Part shown: positions 1 to 5,955 of the stretch, piece after piece
Layout of the letters: the number at the start of each line of letters is the position of its first letter
Position numbering within the stretch: position 1 is the stretch's first letter
Source: Devosia sp.
Lineage (GTDB): Bacteria; Pseudomonadota; Alphaproteobacteria; Rhizobiales; Devosiaceae
Length of the DNA stretch: 5,972 bases
Assembly: GCA_028290245.1 (NCBI GenBank)
Contig: JAQGKG010000451.1
Span: 1 to 5,972, forward strand
Reading direction: 5' to 3'
Made by a program: the position numbers and the translations under genes
The notes under the pieces: generated by a model
What the model saw: only the letters and a program-made list of their open reading frames with translations
Told to the model about the DNA's origin: nothing
Databases searched by the model: none

Positions 1-1
1 C

Positions 2-745
2 AAACGCTTTGGCGGTCTCACCGCCGTCAACAATTGCTCGCTCTCGGTGCGACGCGGCTCCGTCACGGGGCTGATCGGGCCGAACGGCGCGGGTAAATCC
101 ACGCTGTTCAATATCGTGGCTGGCAACATCGTGCCTGATGAGGGCGCGGTCATTTTCGACGGCAAGGATGTGACCGGCTTCAAGCCGCATCAGCTGTTCC
201 GCTCCGGCATGTTGCGCACGTTCCAGATCGCGCATGAATTCTCCAACATGACGGCGCTGGAAAACCTGATGATGGTTCCGGGCGACCAGCCCGGCGAGCA
301 TCTGGTCAACGCCTGGTTCCGGCCCGGCCTTGCCAAAACGCGCGAGACCGAGGTGCGCAAGAAGGCGCTCGACTTCATCGACTTCCTCAAGCTTGGCCAT
401 GTGCGCAACGAGCTGGCCGGCAATCTCTCGGGCGGCCAAAAGAAGCTGCTGGAGCTCGGCCGCACCATGATGGTCGATGCCAAGGTGGTGCTGCTCGACG
501 AGGTGGCGGCGGGCGTCAACAAGACACTGCTGAATGACCTGGCGTCCAATATCGAGCGGATGAACACGGAGCTGGGCTACACGTTCTTCGTCATCGAGCA
601 TGACATGGACCTGATCGGCCGGCTGTGTGATCCGGTGATCGTTATGGCGCAGGGCGAAAAAATTGCCGAAGGCTCGATGGAAGAAATCCGCAGCAATCCT
701 CAAATCGTCGAAGCCTATTTCGGCACCCCGGTCGAGGTGGCGTAA
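2..745 (+). CDS. livG: Branched-chain amino acid-type ABC transporter ATP-binding protein LivG (5' partial)
   Basis: This is one of the two cytoplasmic ATPases that power a HAAT-family importer (LivG with LivF on LivH/LivM). The frame is open from base 2. The residues before the internal GTG at 47 (KRFGGLTAVNN) are typical LivG N-terminus with the aromatic A-loop, so the real start lies left of the window and only roughly 10-20 residues are missing. Visible motifs, numbered from the codon at 47: Walker A GPNGAGKST (11-19), Q-loop Gln60 (RTFQ), signature LSGGQ (127-131), Walker B VVLLDE (147-152) with catalytic Glu152, and switch histidine His185 (VIEHDMDLI). The residue after Walker B is Val (DEVAAGVN) where E. 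coli-type LivG has Pro (DEPAAGLN). The C-terminal part (EGSMEEIRSNPQIVEAYFG) is standard for the family. The stop TAA shares its last A with the livF ATG. Identity as a LivG-type ATPase is very secure; the transported substrate is not known. Confidence 0.95.
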   Translation, partial: KRFGGLTAVNNCSLSVRRGSVTGLIGPNGAGKSTLFNIVAGNIVPDEGAVIFDGKDVTGFKPHQLFRSGMLRTFQIAHEFSNMTALENLMMVPGDQPGEHLVNAWFRPGLAKTRETEVRKKALDFIDFLKLGHVRNELAGNLSGGQKKLLELGRTMMVDAKVVLLDEVAAGVNKTLLNDLASNIERMNTELGYTFFVIEHDMDLIGRLCDPVIVMAQGEKIAEGSMEEIRSNPQIVEAYFGTPVEVA

Positions 746-1449
746 TGGCTTTGCTTGAACTCAAACACGTGGTCGCCGGCTATGGCGGCGCGCCGATCCT
801 CAATGGCGTCAACATGGCCATCGAGCAGAGCGATATCGGCGTCATTGTGGGGCCTAATGGCGCCGGCAAGTCGACGACGCTAAAAGCGATTTTCGGCCTG
901 CTCAAGGTGACCGGCGGCACCGTGGAATTCCTTGGCGAAAGCATAGCCAATTCGCTGCCCGACAAGCTGGTGCCAAGGGGCCTCAGCTTCGTGCCGCAGG
1001 AAAAGAACGTCTTCACCTCGATGACAGTCGAGGAAAATCTCGAAATGGGCGCCTTCACCCGGCGCGATGATTTTTCAGAGACCATGCAATGGGTCTATGA
1101 AATGTTCCCGGTGCTGGCCGAAAAGCGCCGCCAGGCGACAGGCGAGCTTTCGGGCGGACAGCGCCAGATGGTCGCCATGGGCCGGGCGCTGATGAGCAAG
1201 CCCAAGCTGCTGATGCTGGACGAGCCCTCCGCAGGTCTGTCGCCGCGCTATGTGATCGAGATTTTCGAGACCATCGTTCGCGTCAACAAGGAGGGCGTCG
1301 GCGTGCTCATGGTCGAGCAGAATGCCCGCCAGGCACTGGCGTTCGCCTCCAAGGGCTTTGTGCTTGCACAGGGCCAGAACCGCTTCACCGGCACGGGCGC
1401 CGAGCTCATTGCCGATCCCGAAGTCGCCAAAAGTTTCCTCGGGGGCTGA
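745..1449 (+). CDS. livF: Branched-chain amino acid-type ABC transporter ATP-binding protein LivF
   Basis: This is the second ATPase of the importer and is full length at 234 residues, the usual LivF size. Motifs are Walker A GPNGAGKST (36-44), Q-loop Gln85 (FVPQ), signature LSGGQ (135-139), Walker B LLMLDE (155-160) with catalytic Glu160, and D-loop SAGL (162-165). The switch position reads VEQNARQAL, with Gln192 where most ABC ATPases have His. This VEQN form is the normal LivF hallmark and separates it from LivG (VIEHDMD). The ATG at 745 overlaps the livG stop by one base and has a GAGG/GGTGG purine-rich ribosome binding site just upstream inside the livG end. The 1-base overlap implies translational coupling and similar amounts of the two ATPases. 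The function as an ATPase subunit is secure; the substrate is inferred only by family. Confidence 0.96.
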   Translation: MALLELKHVVAGYGGAPILNGVNMAIEQSDIGVIVGPNGAGKSTTLKAIFGLLKVTGGTVEFLGESIANSLPDKLVPRGLSFVPQEKNVFTSMTVEENLEMGAFTRRDDFSETMQWVYEMFPVLAEKRRQATGELSGGQRQMVAMGRALMSKPKLLMLDEPSAGLSPRYVIEIFETIVRVNKEGVGVLMVEQNARQALAFASKGFVLAQGQNRFTGTGAELIADPEVAKSFLGG

Positions 1450-1452
1450 GCC

Positions 1453-2457
1453 GTGACCGAACTCGTATTTTTCATCAACCAGGTGGTCATTTCCGGCGCG
1501 GTGCTGGGGTGCATTTATGCGCTCGGCGCGGTCGGCATCACGCTGATCTTCGGCATCCTGCGCTTTGCCCATTTTGCCCACTCCGAGCTGATGACCTCGG
1601 GCGCGTTCTTTGCGTTCATGCTGGCGGCGCTGTTTGCCAGCTGGGGCATCGTGACGCCGATCCCGCTGGGTTTTGTTGTGTTGCCGATCGCCATGGTGAT
1701 GTCTGCGATCTTTGCGCTCGGCATCGACAAGGGTTTTTATGCGCCGCTGCGCAAGCGGGGCGCCAAGCCGGTAATCCTGCTGATCGCCTCAATCGGCGTG
1801 ACGCTGATGGTGCAGGGTCTGATCCGGTTGTTCTTCGGCGCCGGTTCCTATTCGTTCTTCGAGAATGAAACCAAGGACGTGTTCCGCATCGATACCAGCT
1901 TCCTCGGCTCGACCCGGCCGCTGGTGATTACCGAGCCGCAATTGCTGATGATCATCGTTACCGTGGTGTCGGTGCTGGCGCTGCACTTCTTCCTGACGCG
2001 GTCGCGACTGGGCAAGGCGATGCGCGCCATGGCGGACAATCCAGACCTGGCGCAGGTCTCGGGCATCAACACGGCTCTCGTCATGCGGGTGACCTGGGTA
2101 GTCGCCGGGGCGCTGGCGTGCATGGCCGGCACCATGCTGGCGCTGGACGTGACGCTGAAGCCGGACTTGGCGTTCAACATCATCATTCCGATTTTCGCGG
2201 CTGCTATCGTTGGTGGACTAGGGCAGGCCTATGGCGCGATTGCCGGCGGGCTGCTGATAGGCTTTGCGGAATCACTGGCGGTGTTCAACTGGACCATGGT
2301 GCTGCGGCCGCTCAATGCGGTGCTGCCGGAATTTGCACAACTGCCGGCAACGCTGTCGCTGGTGCCGACTGAGTATAAGCTCACCGTGGCCTTTGTTATC
2401 CTCGTGGTGGTGTTGCTTGTCCGGCCGACGGGTATTTTCAAGGGAGCCTCGTCATGA
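1453..2457 (+). CDS. livH: Branched-chain amino acid-type ABC transporter permease LivH
   Basis: This inner-membrane permease forms half of the translocation channel with LivM. It is 334 residues long, slightly longer than the classic LivH. Hydrophobic segments are seen at about residues 8-35, 48-66, 70-92, 106-129, 163-182, 211-231, 241-275 and 310-324. Family hallmarks are the N-terminal GCIYALGAVGITLIFGILRF, the cytoplasmic coupling-loop sequence SRLGKAMRAMADNPDLAQVSGIN (about 184-206) that docks on an ATPase, and the glycine-rich IVGGLGQAYGAIAGG (252-266). The start is GTG at 1453, three bases after the livF stop, with GGGGG at 1441-1445 as a weak ribosome binding site. No better in-frame start is nearby, and the residues right after it (TELVFFINQVVISG) fit a LivH N-terminus. 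Its stop overlaps the livM start as ATGA. Confidence in the family is high. Confidence 0.95.
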   Translation: MTELVFFINQVVISGAVLGCIYALGAVGITLIFGILRFAHFAHSELMTSGAFFAFMLAALFASWGIVTPIPLGFVVLPIAMVMSAIFALGIDKGFYAPLRKRGAKPVILLIASIGVTLMVQGLIRLFFGAGSYSFFENETKDVFRIDTSFLGSTRPLVITEPQLLMIIVTVVSVLALHFFLTRSRLGKAMRAMADNPDLAQVSGINTALVMRVTWVVAGALACMAGTMLALDVTLKPDLAFNIIIPIFAAAIVGGLGQAYGAIAGGLLIGFAESLAVFNWTMVLRPLNAVLPEFAQLPATLSLVPTEYKLTVAFVILVVVLLVRPTGIFKGASS

Positions 2458-3737
2458 TCCGGCGGTCCCTCACGCTGTTTGCCGGGCTGTTCGTGCTGAT
2501 CCTGTTGATGGGCTGGGCGATGGGCCTGCCCTTTACCTCATCGCGCCTCGTTGAAGCGACGGCCTATGCTCTGATCGCGCTGGGGCTAAATATCCAGTGG
2601 GGTTACGGCGGGCTGTTCAACTTCGGCATCATGGGTTTCCTGATGCTGGGCGGCTTTGCGGTGACCTTCGTCTCCTATCCGGTCAATCCGCAGTTCTGGG
2701 GATCCGATGGTCCCTGGATGCTGGGCCGGGCGCTGATCGCCTTCGCGGCGGGTGCGCTGCTGGTCTATGGTGCGCGCCACAGTGACAAGATCGGTGTCCG
2801 CGGTGGCTGGAAGATGCTCTTAACCGTGCTGGCATGGTTCGTGGCTTATTGCGTCTATCGCAGCCAAATCGACCCGGCGGCGGCCTATATCGAGGCTAAC
2901 GCGGGATTTGTTGGCGGGCTGGGTGGCCATCCGGTGCTGGGCTGGCTGTTCGGTGGCGTGCTGGCAGCAGGCGTGGCCTTCGTCGTCGGCAAGATCGCGC
3001 TCGGGCTGCGCACCGACTACCTGGCTATCGCCACGATCGGTATTTCGGAAATCATCCGGGCGCTGATCAAGAACATGGACTGGCTGACGCGCGGCACGCT
3101 GACGGTGTCGCCAATTCCGTGGCCGACGCCTTTGCCCCAGGCTTATCAGGCAAGCGGTTCCGATCAGTTTTCGTCGCTGTTGCTGGCTCGCGGTGGGTTC
3201 CTGCTACTGGCGCTGGTCGTGCTGGGGATCGCGCTTTGGCTCATCGCCCGCGCCTATGCCGGGCCGTGGGGCCGCATGATGCGCTCGATCCGCGACAATC
3301 ACATTGCAGCGGCGTCGATGGGCAAGAACGTCACGGCGCGGCAGCTCGAAATCTTCGTGTTCGGATCGGTGCTGATGGGCATCGGTGGCGCCATGCTGGT
3401 TAGCTTTACGCAGATTTTCGATCCATCGAGCTACCAGCCGATCAACCACACCTTCCTGATTTGGGTGATGATCATCGTCGGCGGCGCGGGCAACAACTGG
3501 GGCGCAGTGTTCGGCGCGGTGTTGATCTGGCTGGTCTGGGTGGTATCGGAGCCGCTAGCCCGGGTGATCTTCGACTTCGTCAGCAACTGGTCGACCAATT
3601 TCGGCTGGGGTGCCATCCCCGACATCGAGTCGCGATCAGCGCAGATGCGGGTGTTCGTGCTGGGGTTGGTGATCACCATAGCGCTGCGATATGCGCCCAA
3701 GGGACTGATCCCCGAAGTGGTGCGGCGCGACGCCTAG
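2454..3737 (+). CDS. livM: Branched-chain amino acid-type ABC transporter permease LivM
   Basis: This is the partner permease of LivH, 427 residues, close to the length of E. coli LivM. Hydrophobic segments lie at about 5-25, 35-55, 58-75, 90-106, 119-136, 155-179, 245-265, 298-320, 333-365 and 396-412. Typical LivM sequence includes ALGLNIQWGYGGLFNFGIMGF (about 42-62), LGLRTDYLAIATIGISEIIR (183-202) and the coupling-loop stretch GRMMRSIRDNHIAAASMGKN (273-292), followed by IVGGAGNNWGAVFGA (341-355). It starts at ATG 2454, overlapping the livH stop by four bases (ATGA). AAGGGAG at 2440-2446 sits seven bases upstream as a good ribosome binding site. It is the last gene of the + strand run. Its TAG stop (3735-3737) overlaps the stop of the convergent tetR-type gene. 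No substrate-binding-protein gene follows, unlike many liv operons. Confidence 0.95.
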   Translation: MIRRSLTLFAGLFVLILLMGWAMGLPFTSSRLVEATAYALIALGLNIQWGYGGLFNFGIMGFLMLGGFAVTFVSYPVNPQFWGSDGPWMLGRALIAFAAGALLVYGARHSDKIGVRGGWKMLLTVLAWFVAYCVYRSQIDPAAAYIEANAGFVGGLGGHPVLGWLFGGVLAAGVAFVVGKIALGLRTDYLAIATIGISEIIRALIKNMDWLTRGTLTVSPIPWPTPLPQAYQASGSDQFSSLLLARGGFLLLALVVLGIALWLIARAYAGPWGRMMRSIRDNHIAAASMGKNVTARQLEIFVFGSVLMGIGGAMLVSFTQIFDPSSYQPINHTFLIWVMIIVGGAGNNWGAVFGAVLIWLVWVVSEPLARVIFDFVSNWSTNFGWGAIPDIESRSAQMRVFVLGLVITIALRYAPKGLIPEVVRRDA

Positions 3738-4384
3738 ACGATACTGGTGAGCAACGCTTTTACCGTTCGCGCAAGATTGCGAGCGGGATCGATGCGCAAG
3801 TGGGCAAATTCGGCTCGTGCCAAGACCGCGCGCGCTGATGGCGGTGGATTGGTGGACGGCCACATGCCGGCGATCAGGGTTCCAGCCATTGAGATGACCC
3901 AGGCACAATCAGCGGGGGCCGCGGACGGCAGGCGAGCGGTCAACGCGTCTACTAGGCGGGCACTCTGCTCACTCACGAACGTCTTGACCCCGACGATTGT
4001 CGCCTCGGAGACGTTCTGTTCCAGGGTGCTGGACATAATGGCAATCAGTGCGCAACAGCGTGGGCGGCCGAGAAAGGTCGCCGTGATAGTTTCGGCAATC
4101 GCGGCGACATCGCTGGTCTGTGTTTCTGCCAGGCCTGCCACCATATCGTAGACCAATGCAGCGAACTCTACGCGAAACAGCTCCAGCAAGACCTGCTCTC
4201 GGCTCTCGAAGTAGCGGTAAACGTTGGACTTGGTGAAGCCGGCCCTGGCTGCAATCGCGTTGAGACCTGCCCCTTGAGGTCCTTCGGCATCGAACAGTTC
4301 CGCCGCCGCCGCGAGCAATTGTTCGCGGCGGAGCGTAATCTCTTCGGGCTTGCGGGCCCGCTGGAATGGTTGGGCCAGGGTCAT
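3734..4384 (-). CDS. TetR/AcrR-family transcriptional repressor
   Basis: This is a 216-residue one-component regulator. The N-terminal DNA-binding domain spans about residues 18-65. It contains REQLLAAAAELFDAEG (helix 1), the helix-turn-helix LNAIAARAGFTKSNVYRYF (41-59) and ESREQVLLELF, the classic TetR signature in which YRYF ends the recognition helix. The rest is a helical ligand-binding and dimerisation domain of unrecognised specificity, containing the FLGRPRCCALIAIMSSTLEQN stretch (104-124) with adjacent Cys110/Cys111 and Cys160. The start is ATG at 4384, nine bases after the SDR stop. AGAAGGA at 4389-4395 serves as ribosome binding site and overlaps that stop codon, so the gene is cotranscribed with the SDR gene. 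It very likely represses its own operon by binding the palindrome at 5336-5356, and the inducer could be a substrate or analogue of the SDR. Its 3' end overlaps livM by four bases. The family is certain; target and ligand are inferred. Confidence 0.94.
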   Translation of the reverse strand: MTLAQPFQRARKPEEITLRREQLLAAAAELFDAEGPQGAGLNAIAARAGFTKSNVYRYFESREQVLLELFRVEFAALVYDMVAGLAETQTSDVAAIAETITATFLGRPRCCALIAIMSSTLEQNVSEATIVGVKTFVSEQSARLVDALTARLPSAAPADCAWVISMAGTLIAGMWPSTNPPPSARAVLARAEFAHLRIDPARNLARTVKALLTSIV

Positions 4385-4393
4385 GCGTTCCTT

Positions 4394-5323
4394 CTAAGCT
4401 GAAGCGGCGGCCTTGGGGAAGTGCACGCCAGCCAGTTCCTCGGAGGTATCCCAAAGCCGGCGTGCCACGTCGACATCGAGCGCTGTCTTTGGCGTGCTCG
4501 CCACTCCAACCTTTCCACGAATTTCCATAAGTCCCGTCGGTCCATAATAGCTCCCGGGGAGAGCATCCAGTGCGGTCGCTGCAAAGAGGGTGGGCAAAGC
4601 CGCCTGTGGAACCGCCTGGAACAGGAACGTCATGTAGCGCCGGATCAATGCCACGGGACCCGTGTTACCGATGCCGTTGGGAATAAGATCGGTGCGCGCC
4701 ACGCCGGGATGCACTGCAAAGCTGGTAATGCCCCAGCCATTCGCCTGGCTGCGCCGTTCCAGTTCAATGCCGAACATCAGGCAGGCCAGCTTGCTTTGGC
4801 CATAGGCGACCATCGGCTTGTAGCTTTCCGACTGGAGGTTGCCGAAGTCGATCTTGCCCTGCTGCGCCGCAATGCTGGACAATGATACGACCCGTGCTGC
4901 AGTCGCCTTGGTCAGCAGCGGCATAAGCTGCGCGGTCAGTGCGAAGTGGCTCAGATAATTGGTGCCAAACTGCAGTTCGAAGCCATCGGCGGTGGTCTGG
5001 CGGGTCGGTGGCATCATGACGCCGGCATTGTTGACCAGAATATCGATCGAGGTCGCAGCGGTCAGCAGACGATCACTGAACGCTGCGACCGACGCGAGAC
5101 TTCCCAGGTCGATTTTTTCGAAGCTGACATCGCTTCGCGGAGCAGTCATCCGAATGCCTGCGAGAGCGCTTGTACCCTTGTCGGCATTACGGCCCGCGAC
5201 GATGACACGCGCGCCGTGCTCGGCAAGCATGCGGGCTGTTTCGTACCCCAGGCCGCCGGTGGCGCCGGTGACAACAGCAGTTTTGCCGGAAAGATCGGGA
5301 ATATTGCGTTCGGTAAAGCTCAT
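4394..5323 (-). CDS. Short-chain dehydrogenase/reductase (SDR), NADP-type, retinol-dehydrogenase-like
   Basis: This is a 309-residue cytoplasmic NAD(P)-dependent oxidoreductase that would interconvert an alcohol and a carbonyl; the substrate is unknown. The Rossmann fold begins with KTAVVTGATGGLGYETA (TGxxxGxG at 19-26). The AGRN after the second strand (Arg45) suggests NADP(H) preference. Asp72 (IDLGS) and NNAG (98-101) are the usual cofactor-binding features. The catalytic set is Asn122 (GTNYLSHF), the Ser149/Ser150 pair (VSLSS), Tyr174 and Lys178 (YGQSK). HPGVARTDL (205-213) follows, as in the retinol dehydrogenase/WWOX/protochlorophyllide reductase-like branch, and the length matches this branch rather than the 250-residue classical SDRs. 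The start is ATG at 5323, with AAAGGA (5331-5336) seven bases upstream. It is the first gene of a two-gene operon with the TetR repressor, behind a promoter with an overlapping palindrome. Such pairs are common for enzymes acting on exogenous or toxic carbonyl or alcohol compounds. Confidence 0.93.
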   Translation of the reverse strand: MSFTERNIPDLSGKTAVVTGATGGLGYETARMLAEHGARVIVAGRNADKGTSALAGIRMTAPRSDVSFEKIDLGSLASVAAFSDRLLTAATSIDILVNNAGVMMPPTRQTTADGFELQFGTNYLSHFALTAQLMPLLTKATAARVVSLSSIAAQQGKIDFGNLQSESYKPMVAYGQSKLACLMFGIELERRSQANGWGITSFAVHPGVARTDLIPNGIGNTGPVALIRRYMTFLFQAVPQAALPTLFAATALDALPGSYYGPTGLMEIRGKVGVASTPKTALDVDVARRLWDTSEELAGVHFPKAAASA

Positions 5324-5335
5324 GACGCTGTCCTT

Positions 5336-5356
5336 TTAGAAACCAATGGTCTCTAA
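5336..5356. promoter_or_regulatory. Palindromic operator, probable TetR-repressor binding site
   Basis: A 21-bp near-perfect inverted repeat has arms TTAGAAACCA and TGGTCTCTAA around a central A (5346). Nine of ten base pairs match; the only mismatch is 5341 with 5351. Length and symmetry are those of TetR-family operators. It covers the right part of the -10 region and reaches the first base of the SDR ribosome binding site, so a bound dimer would block initiation. The palindrome is seen directly; binding by the downstream TetR protein is inferred. Confidence 0.8.
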
Positions 5357-5382
5357 TTGGGAGAACGATGGTCTGCTGTCAA
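5353..5382 (-). promoter_or_regulatory. Promoter of the SDR-tetR operon
   Basis: On the minus strand a perfect -35 hexamer TTGACA (5377-5382) is followed after 18 bases by AATTAG (5353-5358), a poor -10 with three of six consensus positions. The -35 begins just after the stop of the upstream small gene, and the -10 overlaps the left end of the palindromic operator. The -35 is convincing; the -10 assignment is tentative. Confidence 0.6.
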
Positions 5383-5386
5383 CCGG

Positions 5387-5716
5387 TTACTGGTCATTGG
5401 CGGCATGTGGTTCGAACAGACCGTGGACCTTCCGATCGCGTTCCAACAGTTCGGGGTGCGGAGTGAACTCGGCGTCCCAGAACAATGCTCGCATGTAACT
5501 GGTGTCTAGCCCGGTCCCCGCGTAGCCTAGTTCTTGGAGTCGAAGGGCAAACCATCCGTGGTTGGCCTGTGCATGAAGGTGCGTATGTTCTAACTGACCG
5601 AGCGCATTCAGCATCGCCGCATGGGTGCGGAACCCAAAGGCGAAGGCAAGCGCCTCGTCGACATGACTTGTATTCTGGTCGGGCCGTGCGGATGCGAGAC
5701 TTGAGTGCAGCCACAT
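5387..5716 (-). CDS. Small hypothetical protein, open main frame of a probably frameshifted gene
   Basis: The open frame gives 109 residues from ATG 5716. The family has no name I can give, but the section SHVDEALAFAFGFRTHAAMLNAL resembles a pattern in small uncharacterised proteobacterial proteins, where a Ser-Ser-His helix is followed by GFxTxAAL. The remainder (HGWFALRLQELGYAGTGLDTSYM and an acidic, Pro-containing tail) shows no membrane segment, signal peptide or catalytic motif. The ATG at 5716 lacks a good ribosome binding site, and the first 15 or so residues (MWLHSSLASARPDQNT) look unlike the helical lead-in expected. A better start lies at 5750 in another frame (separate entry). The stop (5387-5389) is 63 bases before the SDR start and lies just upstream of the SDR promoter, so this gene is probably not part of that operon's regulated unit, although readthrough is possible. 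The function is unknown. It may be translated as annotated, be a pseudogene, or contain an assembly error. Confidence 0.5.
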   Translation of the reverse strand: MWLHSSLASARPDQNTSHVDEALAFAFGFRTHAAMLNALGQLEHTHLHAQANHGWFALRLQELGYAGTGLDTSYMRALFWDAEFTPHPELLERDRKVHGLFEPHAANDQ

Positions 5717-5750
5717 TGCTGCGCGTGAACGGCGTGATGCCGGCGAACAT
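5664..5750 (-). pseudogene. Out-of-frame 5' part of the small hypothetical gene
   Basis: Reading from ATG 5750 on the minus strand gives 29 residues, MFAGITPFTRSNVAALKSRI followed by RTARPEYKS. This looks like a coherent amphipathic N-terminal helix. It then runs out of phase with the conserved-looking body (SHVDEALA...), which continues in the frame one base away. Joining the two near 5663-5672 would give a protein of about 121 residues. The frame from 5750 stays open for a while but becomes Arg/Cys-rich nonsense (CRRGACLRLW). The net change needed is removal of one base or addition of two; no homopolymer or slippery heptamer is present there. This could be a real decay mutation or a sequence error. 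Confidence 0.5.
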
Positions 5751-5757
5751 TTGACGA

Positions 5758-5763
5758 TCCTCT
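5758..5763 (-). promoter_or_regulatory. Ribosome binding site for the start at 5750
   Basis: AGAGGA on the minus strand lies seven bases before ATG 5750 (inside GAGAGGA). This is the strongest Shine-Dalgarno match in the small-gene region and supports 5750, not 5716, as the original start. No clear promoter is seen upstream of it. Confidence 0.6.
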
Positions 5764-5927
5764 CGTTCCGGTCGATGTCCGCCGATTACGTATCGACCTG
5801 AACAGGTTGTCGCTCTTGTCCGTCGCAGAAGCCCATTCAACCCGGCAGCAGGTTTGGCGTGGCATAGCCGTCCACAAACATAAACGTGCCAATAGTGTCC
5901 CGGCAAGAGCCGCAGACTGGAAATAGA

Positions 5928-5955
5928 AGAGGCCCGGGATTGCTCCCGGGCCTCT
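5928..5955 (-). terminator. Strong hairpin, probable intrinsic terminator
   Basis: A perfect 12-bp GC-rich stem (AGAGGCCCGGGA paired with TCCCGGGCCTCT) encloses a 4-base loop. Read on the minus strand, the stem is followed by TCTATTTCC, a modest T-rich tail, and preceded by CCTTTTGC. Read on the plus strand, the following bases are GCAAAAGG with no T tract. It is therefore best explained as the terminator of a leftward gene beyond the right window edge. It would also insulate the small gene at 5387-5750. Confidence 0.7.

Noticed and set aside
47..745. GTG at 47 as the true livG start
   Set aside because: The frame is open to the left edge, and bases 2-46 encode a normal LivG N-terminal segment with the A-loop aromatic residue, so the gene is truncated by the window and does not start at 47.
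1315..1323. LivF Gln192 in place of the switch histidine, as a possible defect
   Set aside because: VEQN at this position is the normal LivF family sequence, so it is not a mutation.
1075..1581. Long minus-strand open frame (168 codons) opposite livF and the start of livH
   Set aside because: It lies antisense to well-supported genes. Its composition is driven by the GC-rich third positions of livF, and its sequence is His/Asp/Arg-rich with no recognisable domain.
3769..3782. Possible small hairpin CGCAA-GA-TTGCG after livM as a terminator
   Set aside because: Five base pairs with a 2-base loop and no T tract is too weak, and it lies within the tetR-type coding sequence.
3747..4151. Plus-strand open frame opposite the TetR-type gene
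   Set aside because: It is antisense to a clear TetR regulator, and its translation has no domain features.
4421..5356. Plus-strand open frames (4421-4885, 4946-5356, 4959-5339) opposite the SDR gene
   Set aside because: They are antisense to a full SDR with all catalytic motifs and show no motif or sensible ribosome binding site of their own.
5796..5807. Short palindrome ACCTG-AA-CAGGT upstream of the small gene
   Set aside because: Five-base arms are expected by chance at this length. No promoter elements are clearly positioned around it, and it does not resemble the operator at 5336-5356.
5751..5906. Extension of the 5750 frame up to an ATG at 5906
   Set aside because: The added translation (Cys/Arg-rich, MPGHYWHVYVCGRLC...) does not look like protein, and the strong ribosome binding site sits directly before 5750. 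I see no other convincing gene or promoter in 5751-5927.
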